DNA of 13,087 bases from Thermoproteota archaeon. GTDB taxonomy: Archaea; Thermoproteota; Thermoprotei; Thermoproteales; Thermocladiaceae. Numbering within the stretch: the stretch's first letter is position 1; every line of letters begins with the position of its first letter. The stretch spans positions 1-13,087 of the forward strand of contig JAADDN010000176.1 in NCBI GenBank assembly GCA_013153895.1, read 5' to 3'. The notes under the pieces are model-generated. The model did not search any database. It had not been told where the DNA came from and saw only the letters and a list, made by a program, of their open reading frames with translations. Shown piece by piece: positions 1 to 7,094 of the stretch. Made by a program: the position numbers and the translations under genes.

Positions 1-552
1 AACTACAGGTATATTATACCTCAATGCTACAGTTCCATGAGCAATCTCGTGAACTAGTATACTTATCCCAGCTGTTATCAATATTAGTAGAAACGTGAAA
101 AGCGATACAGTAACTCCAGGTATTACAGGTTGAAGAGTCATGAAGCCCATGCTAATCATCTTCGAAGGTGATATATGATGAACAAGAGATGAAAATACTA
201 GAAAAGTATTTCTAACAATTATCACAGTTGGTGAGTACAGAAAGTACTTAAATATTACAAGTTTACTATTCTGTAACGTAGGGAATAGTAACAAAGGAAC
301 AGGTATTAGAAAAAGCATAGTTAAGCCAAATATGATCACTGTAAACATATAGATGAGACAGGGAGAAATCTTATCAAGAGGTTTACGCAAGACCTTAAGA
401 ATCTTCTCAACATTCTCTCTACCCCTGACTAGCAACGCAAGACCATAATATATCTTGACCTTATCCTTCAATTTTCCCCTAGATAAGACATACATTATTG
501 ATACAAAGATAAACCATGCTATCACAAGAGGCAGTACATCAAGATAGTTCAC
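1..552 (-). CDS. Site-2-type intramembrane metalloprotease (M50), partial
   Basis: Minus-strand reading frame, open from a GTG at 552 (the frame's upstream stop is at 574-576) to the left edge, so only the N-terminal ~184 residues are present. I see an N-terminal hydrophobic helix (LPLVIAWFIFVSIMYVLS), a basic cytoplasmic stretch with YYGLALLVRGRENVEKIL, two or more further membrane helices, then PVIPGVTV followed by a helix carrying HEIAHG. HExxHG inside a membrane segment, preceded by the PVIPGVT loop, is typical of archaeal site-2 protease (M50) proteins, which cut transmembrane substrates with a zinc ion held by the two His residues and a distal Asp. The distal LDG/PDZ part would lie outside the window. 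An A/T-rich element at 573-589 sits at TATA-box distance from the GTG, which suggests a leaderless mRNA. The exact start is uncertain; ATG at 495 is an alternative but would lose the first helix. Substrate unknown. Confidence 0.8.
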   Translation of the reverse strand, partial: MNYLDVLPLVIAWFIFVSIMYVLSRGKLKDKVKIYYGLALLVRGRENVEKILKVLRKPLDKISPCLIYMFTVIIFGLTMLFLIPVPLLLFPTLQNSKLVIFKYFLYSPTVIIVRNTFLVFSSLVHHISPSKMISMGFMTLQPVIPGVTVSLFTFLLILITAGISILVHEIAHGTVALRYNIPVV

Positions 553-599
553 AGTTAAGTATAGTAGAGTGACTTAATAACTATTTAATCCTCACTTCT

Positions 600-1313
600 T
601 CATGATACAGCAAGTTTAAGTCCTGTACGTAAAATCTTAATATTAATAGGAAACTTATCCAAGATGTTTCTAGAAGATCTAGTTCTAATGTTACCAATGT
701 AAATTCTCTCAAACTTATTAAAAAATCTTCTAATAAATATAGCATGTTCTCTAATAATATCTGGAAGTAGAGGTACACCTCCAATATAGTAGTTAAATTT
801 GAAGTTTCCTAACCTAGTAAGAATATTATTTAAACAATCTTGAGCAAGCATCCATAAACTAGGTGTCGATATCATCACACTATCATCAACTATAAGTATT
901 AGCTCACTATAAGTCTGCGATGATATGTTCATGATAGTTACATGTTCTATATCTAACTTGTCTGATATCTCAACAATATTATTCATATTCAACTTATTAA
1001 GATATCTTGAAAGTTTATGAGATATATATGTTCTAAATTTAGGAACTATAATACTATTTACAGGAAAACTCTTACATATTATTGAGAGAGCAGACCAGTA
1101 TCTTGGTATGAAGGTTGTAATTATAACATATATTTTTTCTTCAATATTCTTTACAAGTCTCTTAATGTTATATATCAAGGCGTCAGGAGCTCCGCCAGGA
1201 TTCACAATTGATACTAAGTTATCTGTTTCTATTAGTAGTGTACATATATTACCTGTGTATAGGTCATCATAGAGAGCCTCTTCTTCCATTAAGACAGTAA
1301 GGCTTATAGTCAC
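600..1313 (-). CDS. Degenerate metallo-beta-lactamase-like protein, metal ligands absent
   Basis: A frame of up to 254 codons. The ATG at 1364 would overlap the divergent gene at 1342 by 23 nt, so I prefer GTG at 1313 (237 aa), which begins VTISLTVLMEEE, like the first strand of the COG1237-type metallo-beta-lactamase family. The layout fits that family: strand-turn LLIETDNLVSIVNPGGAPDA (about 26-45), a helix, IYVIITTFIPRYWSAL (61-76) where the HxHxDH metal site should be, a strand-helix at 138-165 (LILIVDDSVMIST then PSLWMLA) where the family has a GCSH motif, and YYIGGVPLL (175-183) where it has GGFHL. None of the expected metal-binding His/Asp residues is present at these places, so if the fold assignment is right the protein is probably not a hydrolase and may bind a ligand or partner. 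This assignment is from memory of motif order, not from a search. The neighbour on the same strand is the M50 protease, 47 nt downstream with its own promoter-like element. Confidence 0.6.
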   Translation of the reverse strand: MTISLTVLMEEEALYDDLYTGNICTLLIETDNLVSIVNPGGAPDALIYNIKRLVKNIEEKIYVIITTFIPRYWSALSIICKSFPVNSIIVPKFRTYISHKLSRYLNKLNMNNIVEISDKLDIEHVTIMNISSQTYSELILIVDDSVMISTPSLWMLAQDCLNNILTRLGNFKFNYYIGGVPLLPDIIREHAIFIRRFFNKFERIYIGNIRTRSSRNILDKFPINIKILRTGLKLAVS

Positions 1314-1341
1314 GACAAATCTATCCGAGGTAAGGGTAAAA

Positions 1342-2205
1342 ATGTTCAACCGCTTATCAACCATACTACTAACCTATGTTGTACCTGCAGTATCAATTGT
1401 AATCATATCTTTTCTCTCCGCACTAGCAGCAGCATATAATAGTCCAATATACAACTACATAATAATAGGCTACATAGCTGCACTTTTTATAGCATTCATG
1501 GCGCAGGCCGGCCTAACGTTTAGGAAAAAGATGAAAGAAGTACGAGAATATGTTAAAAATGTTAAACATGGAGCTGTTGAGAGACTTGCGACACAAGACC
1601 TCATGAAGCTGATAGAGAAGGATAGTGAGTATATATCTGAAATAACTAGAATACAGAAAAAACAGTTCAAAAACATTTTAATAGTGTTTGGAATACTTAT
1701 GGTCTTAGTGCTTCTATATATGACAGTTCTTGGGAGATTTATATCAATGATATTATCAACAATAAGTAGCAAGTTCTGGAGGGCCTTTTTAGAGACCTTC
1801 ATATACTTCTCAATACTTATAATAATCTACATAGCTATGATGAGAGTACTAAAACTTACACCTTCATCACCAGGTCAAATGATGATTGACATACCTTACG
1901 CTCCAATGAGAAGTCTTGTAATATATAAGGATGCTATAATTCTAGATGACATATACCTACTTAGAGCACCTATAAAAGCTAAGAAAGTCATAATAAATGA
2001 GAGAAGAAGATTCATAGAGATAGAGCTAGATGATGAGTATGCTAGGAAGGTTGGTGTAAGAAAAGTTAGGCTTTATGTGAAGAATCCTAAAGAGCTTTGG
2101 AATGAATGTCTATCAAAGATGGTTCAAGTTATTGGAGAGACTCAGCATGTCTCGGTCACGCAGGTTAAGGAGGAAGGTAAAAGTGATGTAGAGGGTTCTA
2201 AGTGA
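1342..2205 (+). CDS. Four-helix membrane protein, possibly Oxa1/EMC3 (DUF106)-like
   Basis: The protein has 287 residues. It has hydrophobic helices at about 7-31, 38-58, 111-130 and 148-168. A charged, probably coiled-coil segment (60-108, KKMKEVREYV to RIQKKQ) lies between the helix pairs, and a soluble C-terminal region (about 180-270, with AKKVIINERRRFIEIELDDEY) ends in a polar tail. A membrane helix, a cytosolic coiled coil and two more membrane helices is the plan of archaeal DUF106 proteins, distant relatives of the Oxa1/YidC/EMC3 insertases. The extra N-terminal helix and the C-terminal domain do not match that family closely, so the assignment is tentative. The start is supported by a GAGGT Shine-Dalgarno-like sequence at 1327-1331, 10 nt before the ATG. 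The gene converges on L10 with a 24-nt gap. Confidence 0.75.
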   Translation: MFNRLSTILLTYVVPAVSIVIISFLSALAAAYNSPIYNYIIIGYIAALFIAFMAQAGLTFRKKMKEVREYVKNVKHGAVERLATQDLMKLIEKDSEYISEITRIQKKQFKNILIVFGILMVLVLLYMTVLGRFISMILSTISSKFWRAFLETFIYFSILIIIYIAMMRVLKLTPSSPGQMMIDIPYAPMRSLVIYKDAIILDDIYLLRAPIKAKKVIINERRRFIEIELDDEYARKVGVRKVRLYVKNPKELWNECLSKMVQVIGETQHVSVTQVKEEGKSDVEGSK

Positions 2206-2229
2206 TCTATATTTCTAAAAATGGTGATG
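2206..2229. other. Convergent intergenic gap between 1342 gene and L10
   Basis: Only 24 nt separate the two convergent stop codons. A run of five A on the plus strand (2217-2221) is a T tract for L10 transcripts, and TATTTCT serves the plus-strand gene. These are weak candidates for archaeal T-tract terminators, and no hairpin is evident. Confidence 0.3.
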
Positions 2230-3279
2230 TTATCCGAATAGGCTTGCGAGTCCTGATGCAATATCTTCCTCGCTTGGTCCTTCTTTCTTTTCCTCTTCCT
2301 TCTTCTCTTCCTCCTTCTTCTCCTCTACAGGCTTTGCTTCTGCGGTTGGTGTAGTTGTTACTTGGACTGTCGGTGCCTGTATTCCTAGTTCTGGTGCTTT
2401 CTGCGCTAGTATTGATGCTAGTGCGTATGCTTGTGCTATTGCTTTTCCTATGACTAGCTTTGCTGTCTCTGGTGTTATTATTCCTGCATTTGCTGCTAAG
2501 TTTAGTGCATAGATGTGTGCCTTCTGTATTAGTAATGGCATTACTTCTGGTATCAGTAGCTCTGCGTTTATTGCTAGGTTCATTGCCTGCTTCACAGCTT
2601 CTGGTATAGCTGTCTTCATCTCCTCGTACGTCTTCATCAGTTCCTCGCTCGATATTGCTCTTCTTCCTTCTACTATGATCGCCTTTACTCTCAATGTCTC
2701 GAAGATCGGCTTAATCTTCAGCTTCTGAAGTATCTCAGCCAGTTCTGGACTGATGGTGTCTCCTGGCTTAGCTACGACAGTGTCCTTTACTACCCATATC
2801 TTTCCACCCTGTACTCTAGTTGGTACTCTAAGCTTACCGAACTTGCTTAATATTGGTCCAGGTGAGAGACCGGTATCACCAGCTGGAATAACTATCTCAT
2901 ATGGAGCCTTATCTCCAGGTCTAGCCTCTCTTCTCACAGCATTCTCCTCAATCCACTTTATCATCTCTATAGGGTTCATGTTAGTGAAGATGAATATGTT
3001 CTCTCCTGTGAGAACCTTCTCAACATCTTCTGGAACTTTTCCAAAAGTCTTAGCGATAGCTAACCTAAATAACGTGTTCTTAATATGCTTCATTATTGAG
3101 CCAGTCCTCCTCAGCTTTAGTCTATACTCCTTCAATACTCTGTTAGGTACTCCATGTATGTCTATAACGAACACGTACTTATACTTCCTTAACAGGTCTG
3201 AAGCTTCCTCAATAATCCTAACCTTCTTCTCAGGATACGGCTTAGTCCTCACATAGTGTCTCTTCAGTAGTGATACCAT
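2230..3279 (-). CDS. rpl10: Ribosomal protein L10 (acidic stalk protein P0 homologue)
   Basis: The protein has 349 residues, the usual length for archaeal L10e/P0. It anchors the lateral stalk to 23S rRNA and carries L12 dimers, which recruit translation factors. The N-terminal ~110 residues (RKYKYVFVIDIHGVPNRVLKEYR, then the KHIKNTLFRLAI region) are the rRNA-binding domain. The middle (about 110-190, with GDTGLSPGPILSKFGKLRVP) is the inserted domain II of archaeal/eukaryotic P0. The Ala-rich helices at about 225-300 are the L12-dimer binding spine. The end is a Lys/Glu repeat linker followed by EEDIASGLASLFG, the factor-binding tail shared with L12. Codon choice is more GC-rich than in its neighbours, as expected of a highly expressed gene. 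Oddly, neither L1 upstream nor L12 downstream is adjacent, although archaea usually cluster them. Confidence 0.97.
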   Translation of the reverse strand: MVSLLKRHYVRTKPYPEKKVRIIEEASDLLRKYKYVFVIDIHGVPNRVLKEYRLKLRRTGSIMKHIKNTLFRLAIAKTFGKVPEDVEKVLTGENIFIFTNMNPIEMIKWIEENAVRREARPGDKAPYEIVIPAGDTGLSPGPILSKFGKLRVPTRVQGGKIWVVKDTVVAKPGDTISPELAEILQKLKIKPIFETLRVKAIIVEGRRAISSEELMKTYEEMKTAIPEAVKQAMNLAINAELLIPEVMPLLIQKAHIYALNLAANAGIITPETAKLVIGKAIAQAYALASILAQKAPELGIQAPTVQVTTTPTAEAKPVEEKKEEEKKEEEKKEGPSEEDIASGLASLFG

Positions 3280-3308
3280 GAGATGCTCAAGCTATGAATG
3301 CTAGGTGT

Positions 3309-3318
3309 ATTATAAGCT
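3309..3318 (-). promoter_or_regulatory. TATA box for rpl10
   Basis: Read on the minus strand this is GCTTATAATA, preceded by a purine-rich BRE-like AAAGAAA. It lies ~35 nt before the L10 ATG, predicting a leader of under ~12 nt. Inferred from spacing only. Confidence 0.6.
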
Positions 3319-3341
3319 TTCTTTTACATAATCTGAACAAC

Positions 3342-3352
3342 ATATTTATAAG
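3342..3352 (+). promoter_or_regulatory. TATA box for the 3378 gene-pelA operon
   Basis: ATATTTATAAG lies about 31 nt before the GTG at 3378, so the transcript should start close to the GTG (leaderless) or ~12-15 nt before the ATG at 3390. It stands back to back with the rpl10 promoter in a 98-nt divergent intergenic region. Confidence 0.6.
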
Positions 3353-3377
3353 TCCTCAAGCTACGAGACTCACGTAA

Positions 3378-4073
3378 GTGCAGTCACACATGCTACTAAC
3401 ACTGACAACAGCATCAGCACAATCATCACCAACAGCAACCACAGTATTCACAACATTTGAGAACGTTCTAAGAGAGGTACTTCTAGGTATTGCACGTGCA
3501 GTACCTAAAATCCTGTTATCAATACTTATAATAGTCATAAGTCTAGTAGTAATAAAGTACATAAACAAGCTTATAACATTTGTCATAGAGAAGACAAAGT
3601 TTGAAGATTATGTTAGAAAACATCTCAGCGCAAGTATACCACTAACGAAGCTATTCATCATAATTGCTGACATAGGAATAATACTTGTAGCTATAGCTGG
3701 AGTACTAAACATTGTTGCTCCTGAGCTTGTTCCAGTATATAGACAAGGACTAGAGTACTTCTCTAGGCTTGTAAGCGTCATACTTCTAAGCCTAGTATCA
3801 GTTATAGGACTCAACGCAATAATAAGCTTAATAAAGATTGAGGAGAAGATAAGAAGCTTCATAGTTCTCATAGTATTCTTACTCATATTCGCGTTCCTAG
3901 TAGATCTGACAGCTCTATCAAATACTGTGAAGGCAGCTATAGTGAGTGGAATATCTATAGGTATAGGAATAGCAATAGGAGCATTCGCAATATGGTTCCT
4001 ATTTGGAGAGTACGTGGAAAGACTTGTAAAGAGTAAAGAGGAAGAGTCTAAGAGCAGGAGCGGTCAGAGATGA
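3378..4073 (+). CDS. TM-only MscS-like / conserved TM-helix membrane protein
   Basis: The protein has 231 residues from a GTG start; ATG at 3390 is the alternative. After a Ser/Thr-rich N-terminus come five hydrophobic helices at about 40-60, 90-112, 130-152, 160-178 and 186-209, then a charged tail (KSKEEESKSRSGQR). The segment LLGIARAVPKILLSILIIVISL is like the conserved TM-helix repeat associated with MscS-type mechanosensitive channels. The last helix (SGISIGIGIAIGAFAIW) is glycine-zipper-like, as in the MscS pore helix. No cytoplasmic MscS beta domain follows, because the frame stops right after the tail. It may be an accessory or reduced channel subunit; transport activity is not shown. 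It is translationally coupled to pelA through a 4-nt ATGA overlap (4070-4073). The known link between the two products is only positional. Confidence 0.75.
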   Translation: MQSHMLLTLTTASAQSSPTATTVFTTFENVLREVLLGIARAVPKILLSILIIVISLVVIKYINKLITFVIEKTKFEDYVRKHLSASIPLTKLFIIIADIGIILVAIAGVLNIVAPELVPVYRQGLEYFSRLVSVILLSLVSVIGLNAIISLIKIEEKIRSFIVLIVFLLIFAFLVDLTALSNTVKAAIVSGISIGIGIAIGAFAIWFLFGEYVERLVKSKEEESKSRSGQR

Positions 4074-5125
4074 AATATGACATATCTAAGAACGTGATAG
4101 AGTTTGAAGTTGAAAGAGAGGAGGACCTCTACGTACTCTACCTCATAATTGATAAAGGAGACCTACTCTACGGATGGACTGTAAGAGAGTTCAAGACTAG
4201 GAAACATGAGAAGGGAGAGAGAAGAAAGATCTACATATGTCTAAAAGTTGAAGGATTAGAATATCATGCCTTCAGAGGAAGCTTAAGAATTAGAGGAGTA
4301 ATACTTGAAGCTCCTGAGTGGTTTGATGGTATAATTGGAAGTCATCATACGATAGAGATAATTAGAGGAATAAGGTATAAACTAGTGAAGGAGAGTCTAG
4401 ATATGGAATATGTTAGACAGATACTTAACATGTTCTCTAAAGGACATGCTAGAGCATTAATAATCTCTATAGGTGATGAAGAGACTACGATAGCTATAGC
4501 TAAGATGTTTGGAATAGATATACTAGCCTCAGTACAGAACAAGTATAGTACTAGCAAGGCAGTGGATAGTGATAGAAGAACACAATTAGAGAAGTATGCT
4601 ACAGAAGTGGTGAAGCAAGTGAAGAACATGGTTAGGCAGGACGATTTTGATTACATAATCATCGCTGGTCCTCAGAGAGTGTTAGACTATGTTAAAGATG
4701 TTCTTACTGAAGGTCTAAAGATCTTTAATAAGCCTATGAGAACAGTATACTTATCGGAAGGTGGACTAGCAGGTATATATGAGATACAGAACATGGCTCC
4801 TGACGTATTATCAGAAGTCTTGAGATTACATGAGCTTAAGTATGTTGATGAGATATTTGAGAGACTTGTACGTGGTAGGACTGACGTTGCGATAGGTGTT
4901 GAAGAAGTTGAGAGAGCTCTCGAGAAAGGAGCTGTAGATAGGATGCTCATACTTGACGAGTACTTTAAGGAGAGAGGAGAAGAGATGAAGAGACTTGTAT
5001 CACAGCTCGTGAAGACTGGAGGATCATTAATTATAGTGCCCTCAGCTACGAGTGCTGGAGATAAGTTGAGAGGTCTTGGAGGTGTTGCTGCACTGCTCAG
5101 ATATGAGTTGTCAGAGCAGGAATAG
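4070..5125 (+). CDS. pelA: mRNA surveillance / ribosome rescue factor pelota
   Basis: The protein has 351 residues, the normal length for archaeal pelota (aPelota/Dom34). With aEF1A and ABCE1 it recognises ribosomes stalled with an empty A site and promotes their dissociation. Three eRF1-like domains are visible. An Sm-like N-terminal domain (1-125) has EDLYVLYLIIDKGDLLYGW and the GSHHTIEI strand (90-97). A central domain (about 130-250, RALIISIGDEETTIAIA, DYIIIAGPQRVLDYV) lacks the peptidyl-hydrolysing GGQ, as expected for pelota rather than aRF1. The C-terminal domain (about 255-346) has VERALEKGAVDRMLILDEYF and SAGDKLRGLGGVAALLRY. The ATG overlaps the upstream stop, and AGGAG at 4056-4060, 9 nt before the ATG, is a Shine-Dalgarno sequence, as expected for an internal operon gene. 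No promoter is seen inside the upstream gene's end. Confidence 0.97.
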   Translation: MKYDISKNVIEFEVEREEDLYVLYLIIDKGDLLYGWTVREFKTRKHEKGERRKIYICLKVEGLEYHAFRGSLRIRGVILEAPEWFDGIIGSHHTIEIIRGIRYKLVKESLDMEYVRQILNMFSKGHARALIISIGDEETTIAIAKMFGIDILASVQNKYSTSKAVDSDRRTQLEKYATEVVKQVKNMVRQDDFDYIIIAGPQRVLDYVKDVLTEGLKIFNKPMRTVYLSEGGLAGIYEIQNMAPDVLSEVLRLHELKYVDEIFERLVRGRTDVAIGVEEVERALEKGAVDRMLILDEYFKERGEEMKRLVSQLVKTGGSLIIVPSATSAGDKLRGLGGVAALLRYELSEQE

Positions 5126-5126
5126 A

Positions 5127-5136
5127 TTTATAAATA
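5127..5136 (+). promoter_or_regulatory. TATA box for the 5173 gene
   Basis: TTTATAAATA begins one base after the pelA stop codon's next base. Transcription should start near 5157, giving a ~15-nt leader without an obvious Shine-Dalgarno sequence. It indicates the 5173 gene is not simply the third gene of the pelA operon. Confidence 0.6.
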
Positions 5137-5172
5137 GAGCATGATATCGTCATAGTCATAATGTGAACGTTC

Positions 5173-5814
5173 ATGAGTGGTGACAGATATGTAGCTGCTA
5201 CAGGTTACATGTTCATAGCAGTCTTCCTGACAACGTACGTTATATTGAGGTTCCTCAAGCCTCTCTACCTGATAAGCATCTTAGGAGGCTTCTCAACTAT
5301 TCTAGAGAAGACGTGTATAATCATGTCAATTATAGGACTCCTCCTCATATCGTCAGGATGGCTGTCCATAGGTAGAAGGCTCAAGATTAGTGAAGCATGT
5401 ATATGTGGTGAGACTGGTCTCATAACTTTTTCAGCATTATTTCTCTTCTATACTACGCTCACCTTATCACACTCTAAGAACACGTTAGATATGATACTTA
5501 AGAAGCTTGGTAAAGATATTCTATCTGAGATACTTCTATTCATGATAATGATAGTCATGATATTTGTGTTAACTCACGTAATATCTCACTTCACGGTGAG
5601 CAGATTAGTTAAATGTACGACATTGAGAATAGCTGGTTATCTACATATTCTACTTATATCCTGTACTTCAGCATATCTCGCATCTCTGAGTATTGGAGTC
5701 ATAGATCCATCATGTGTTATGTGTAAGATTGTTACTATAGCCATACTTGTTCTATTACCACTATCCTGTACCTGTTCCTCAATAGGAGTGTACAATATTA
5801 GAGATGTATCATAG
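5173..5814 (+). CDS. Six-helix membrane protein with cysteine pairs, unknown
   Basis: I do not recognise this 213-residue protein. It has about six hydrophobic helices at roughly 10-28, 44-66, 82-98, 118-138, 152-174 and 186-206, with short loops, so it is an integral membrane protein with almost no soluble domain. It is richer in cysteine than its neighbours: C48, C76 and C78 (EACICGE), C148, C164, C181 and C184 (PSCVMCK), C199 and C201 (SCTCSS). The CxC and CxxC pairs lie at loop-helix boundaries and could bind metal or form disulfides, but no known motif results. It has its own TATA box and is followed by the separately promoted thiolase gene. Confidence 0.7.
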   Translation: MSGDRYVAATGYMFIAVFLTTYVILRFLKPLYLISILGGFSTILEKTCIIMSIIGLLLISSGWLSIGRRLKISEACICGETGLITFSALFLFYTTLTLSHSKNTLDMILKKLGKDILSEILLFMIMIVMIFVLTHVISHFTVSRLVKCTTLRIAGYLHILLISCTSAYLASLSIGVIDPSCVMCKIVTIAILVLLPLSCTCSSIGVYNIRDVS

Positions 5815-5825
5815 TGAGAGTATAA

Positions 5826-5833
5826 TTTATATA
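5826..5833 (+). promoter_or_regulatory. TATA box for the thiolase gene
   Basis: TTTATATA is centred about 26 nt before the GTG at 5856, the spacing expected for a leaderless transcript starting at the GTG. It supports that start. Confidence 0.65.
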
Positions 5834-5855
5834 CTTCTTATGCAGTTGTCGAAAA

Positions 5856-7043
5856 GTGTCTGAGGTAGTTATCGTAGGATTCGTCAGGACTCCAATAGGC
5901 AAGTTTGGTGGAGCATTTAGAAACGTTAAGCCTCAACACCTGGCAGCAATATGTATAAGAAAGCTCCTAGAGAGGACTGGCATAGATGGGAAGCTCATAG
6001 ATGAGGTCATAATAGGATGTGCTTTACAGGGAGGGTTTGGCCAAAATATTGCTAGACAAGCAGCACTAATGGCTGGTCTCTCACCTACAGTTGGAGCATA
6101 CGTTGTAAATAGAGTATGCTCATCAGGAATGCAGGCCATATTTGAAGCATATAGACAGTTGAAGGTTGGTGATGCATCACTAATAATAGCTGGAGGAGTA
6201 GAATCAATGAGCACTTGTCCTCTAGCAATACCTCACGAAGCTAGATGGGGAGTAAAGCACTGCGTGATAAGGAAGGTAGAGATAATAGATCTAATGGTGC
6301 ATGATGGACTAACAGACCCGTTCACTATGATGTTGATGGGGCAGGAAGCTGACAAGGTTGCTCAGATGCATGGTGCTAAGAGAGAGGATCTAGATAAGAT
6401 AGCTTATGAGAGTCACATGAGAGCTACACGTGCAACAGAACAGAAACTTTATATAGATATGGAACCTGTAGATGAGACCATAAATGGAGAGAGAGTATAT
6501 CTCGACCATGATGAGGGCATAAGACCTGACACATCTCTAGAGAAGCTAGCTAAACTTAAGCCAGTATTCACACCTGAAGGACCACACACTGCAGGAAACA
6601 GCTCGCAGATAAGTGATGGTGCAGCAATGCTGCTCCTGACTACGTTAGATAAAGCTAGAGAGCTTGGTCTAAGACCAGTAGCTAGAGTTGTAGCATATGC
6701 CTGGACTGCAGTAGAACCATGGAGGTTCGTTGAAGCACCTATCGGAGCCATAAGCAAGGTGTTAGATAAGGCTGGATGGAGTATAGGAGATGTAGATGTG
6801 TTCGAGGTGAATGAGGCTTTCGCAATAGTTCCATACTTAGTGAACAAGTTCCTCGACATACCATTCTCAAAGATGAACATTCTAGGAGGAGCAATAGCTC
6901 TAGGACATCCACTAGGAGCAACAGGCGCAAGAATAGTTACGACATTGATAGCAGCTCTAAAACATGTAGGTGGCAGAAGAGGAGTTGCCGCACTATGTCA
7001 TGGAACTGGTGGAGCAACGTCAATAGCTCTCGAACTAATCTGA
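5856..7043 (+). CDS. Thiolase (acetyl-CoA C-acetyltransferase type)
   Basis: The protein has 395 residues, normal for a biosynthetic or degradative thiolase. The GTG start gives MSEVVIVGFVRTPIGKFGGAF, which aligns with the family N-terminus. Active-site residues are all present: nucleophile C88 in NRVCSSGMQAI, N319 in VNEAF, H351 in GGAIALGHPLGATGAR, and C381 in ALCHGTGGA. The enzyme should join two acyl-CoAs or cleave a 3-ketoacyl-CoA, probably acetoacetyl-CoA, in the cytoplasm. It is the classical thiolase type with a C-terminal CxG motif, not the archaeal SCP-x-like mevalonate-pathway thiolase that pairs with a DUF35 protein, and no such partner is nearby. Plausible roles are acetoacetyl-CoA cleavage in the dicarboxylate/4-hydroxybutyrate cycle or fatty-acid/ketone metabolism. 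The gene stands alone, so the pathway cannot be decided here. Confidence 0.95.
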   Translation: MSEVVIVGFVRTPIGKFGGAFRNVKPQHLAAICIRKLLERTGIDGKLIDEVIIGCALQGGFGQNIARQAALMAGLSPTVGAYVVNRVCSSGMQAIFEAYRQLKVGDASLIIAGGVESMSTCPLAIPHEARWGVKHCVIRKVEIIDLMVHDGLTDPFTMMLMGQEADKVAQMHGAKREDLDKIAYESHMRATRATEQKLYIDMEPVDETINGERVYLDHDEGIRPDTSLEKLAKLKPVFTPEGPHTAGNSSQISDGAAMLLLTTLDKARELGLRPVARVVAYAWTAVEPWRFVEAPIGAISKVLDKAGWSIGDVDVFEVNEAFAIVPYLVNKFLDIPFSKMNILGGAIALGHPLGATGARIVTTLIAALKHVGGRRGVAALCHGTGGATSIALELI

Positions 7044-7061
7044 CAACTCTCCACATTACAG

Positions 7062-7070
7062 TTTAAAATA
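7062..7070 (+). promoter_or_regulatory. TATA box for nadE
   Basis: TTTAAAATA lies ~29 nt before the ATG at 7095, predicting a leader of a few nucleotides. Confidence 0.5.
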
Positions 7071-7094
7071 AGGAGAAGACAGATCTAGATACTG

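Noticed and set aside
2280..2330. Short repeats of TTCCTCTTCC type as a repeat element
   Set aside because: They are the Lys/Glu linker codons of the L10 tail, a normal low-complexity region.
3420..3430. Minus-strand GTGATGATTGTGCTGATG near the start of the 3378 gene as an sRNA
   Set aside because: The box spacing (about 5 nt) is too short for a guide, and the region is coding.
6508..6529. C-box-like ATGATGA followed after 11 nt by CTGA, like half a C/D sRNA
   Set aside because: It lies in the thiolase coding frame (DHDEGIRPD), and no C'/D' pair follows; coding constraints explain it.
6449..6930. Long antisense reading frames across the thiolase gene
   Set aside because: The thiolase sequence is full length with all active-site residues; the antisense frames have no promoter or recognisable protein features.
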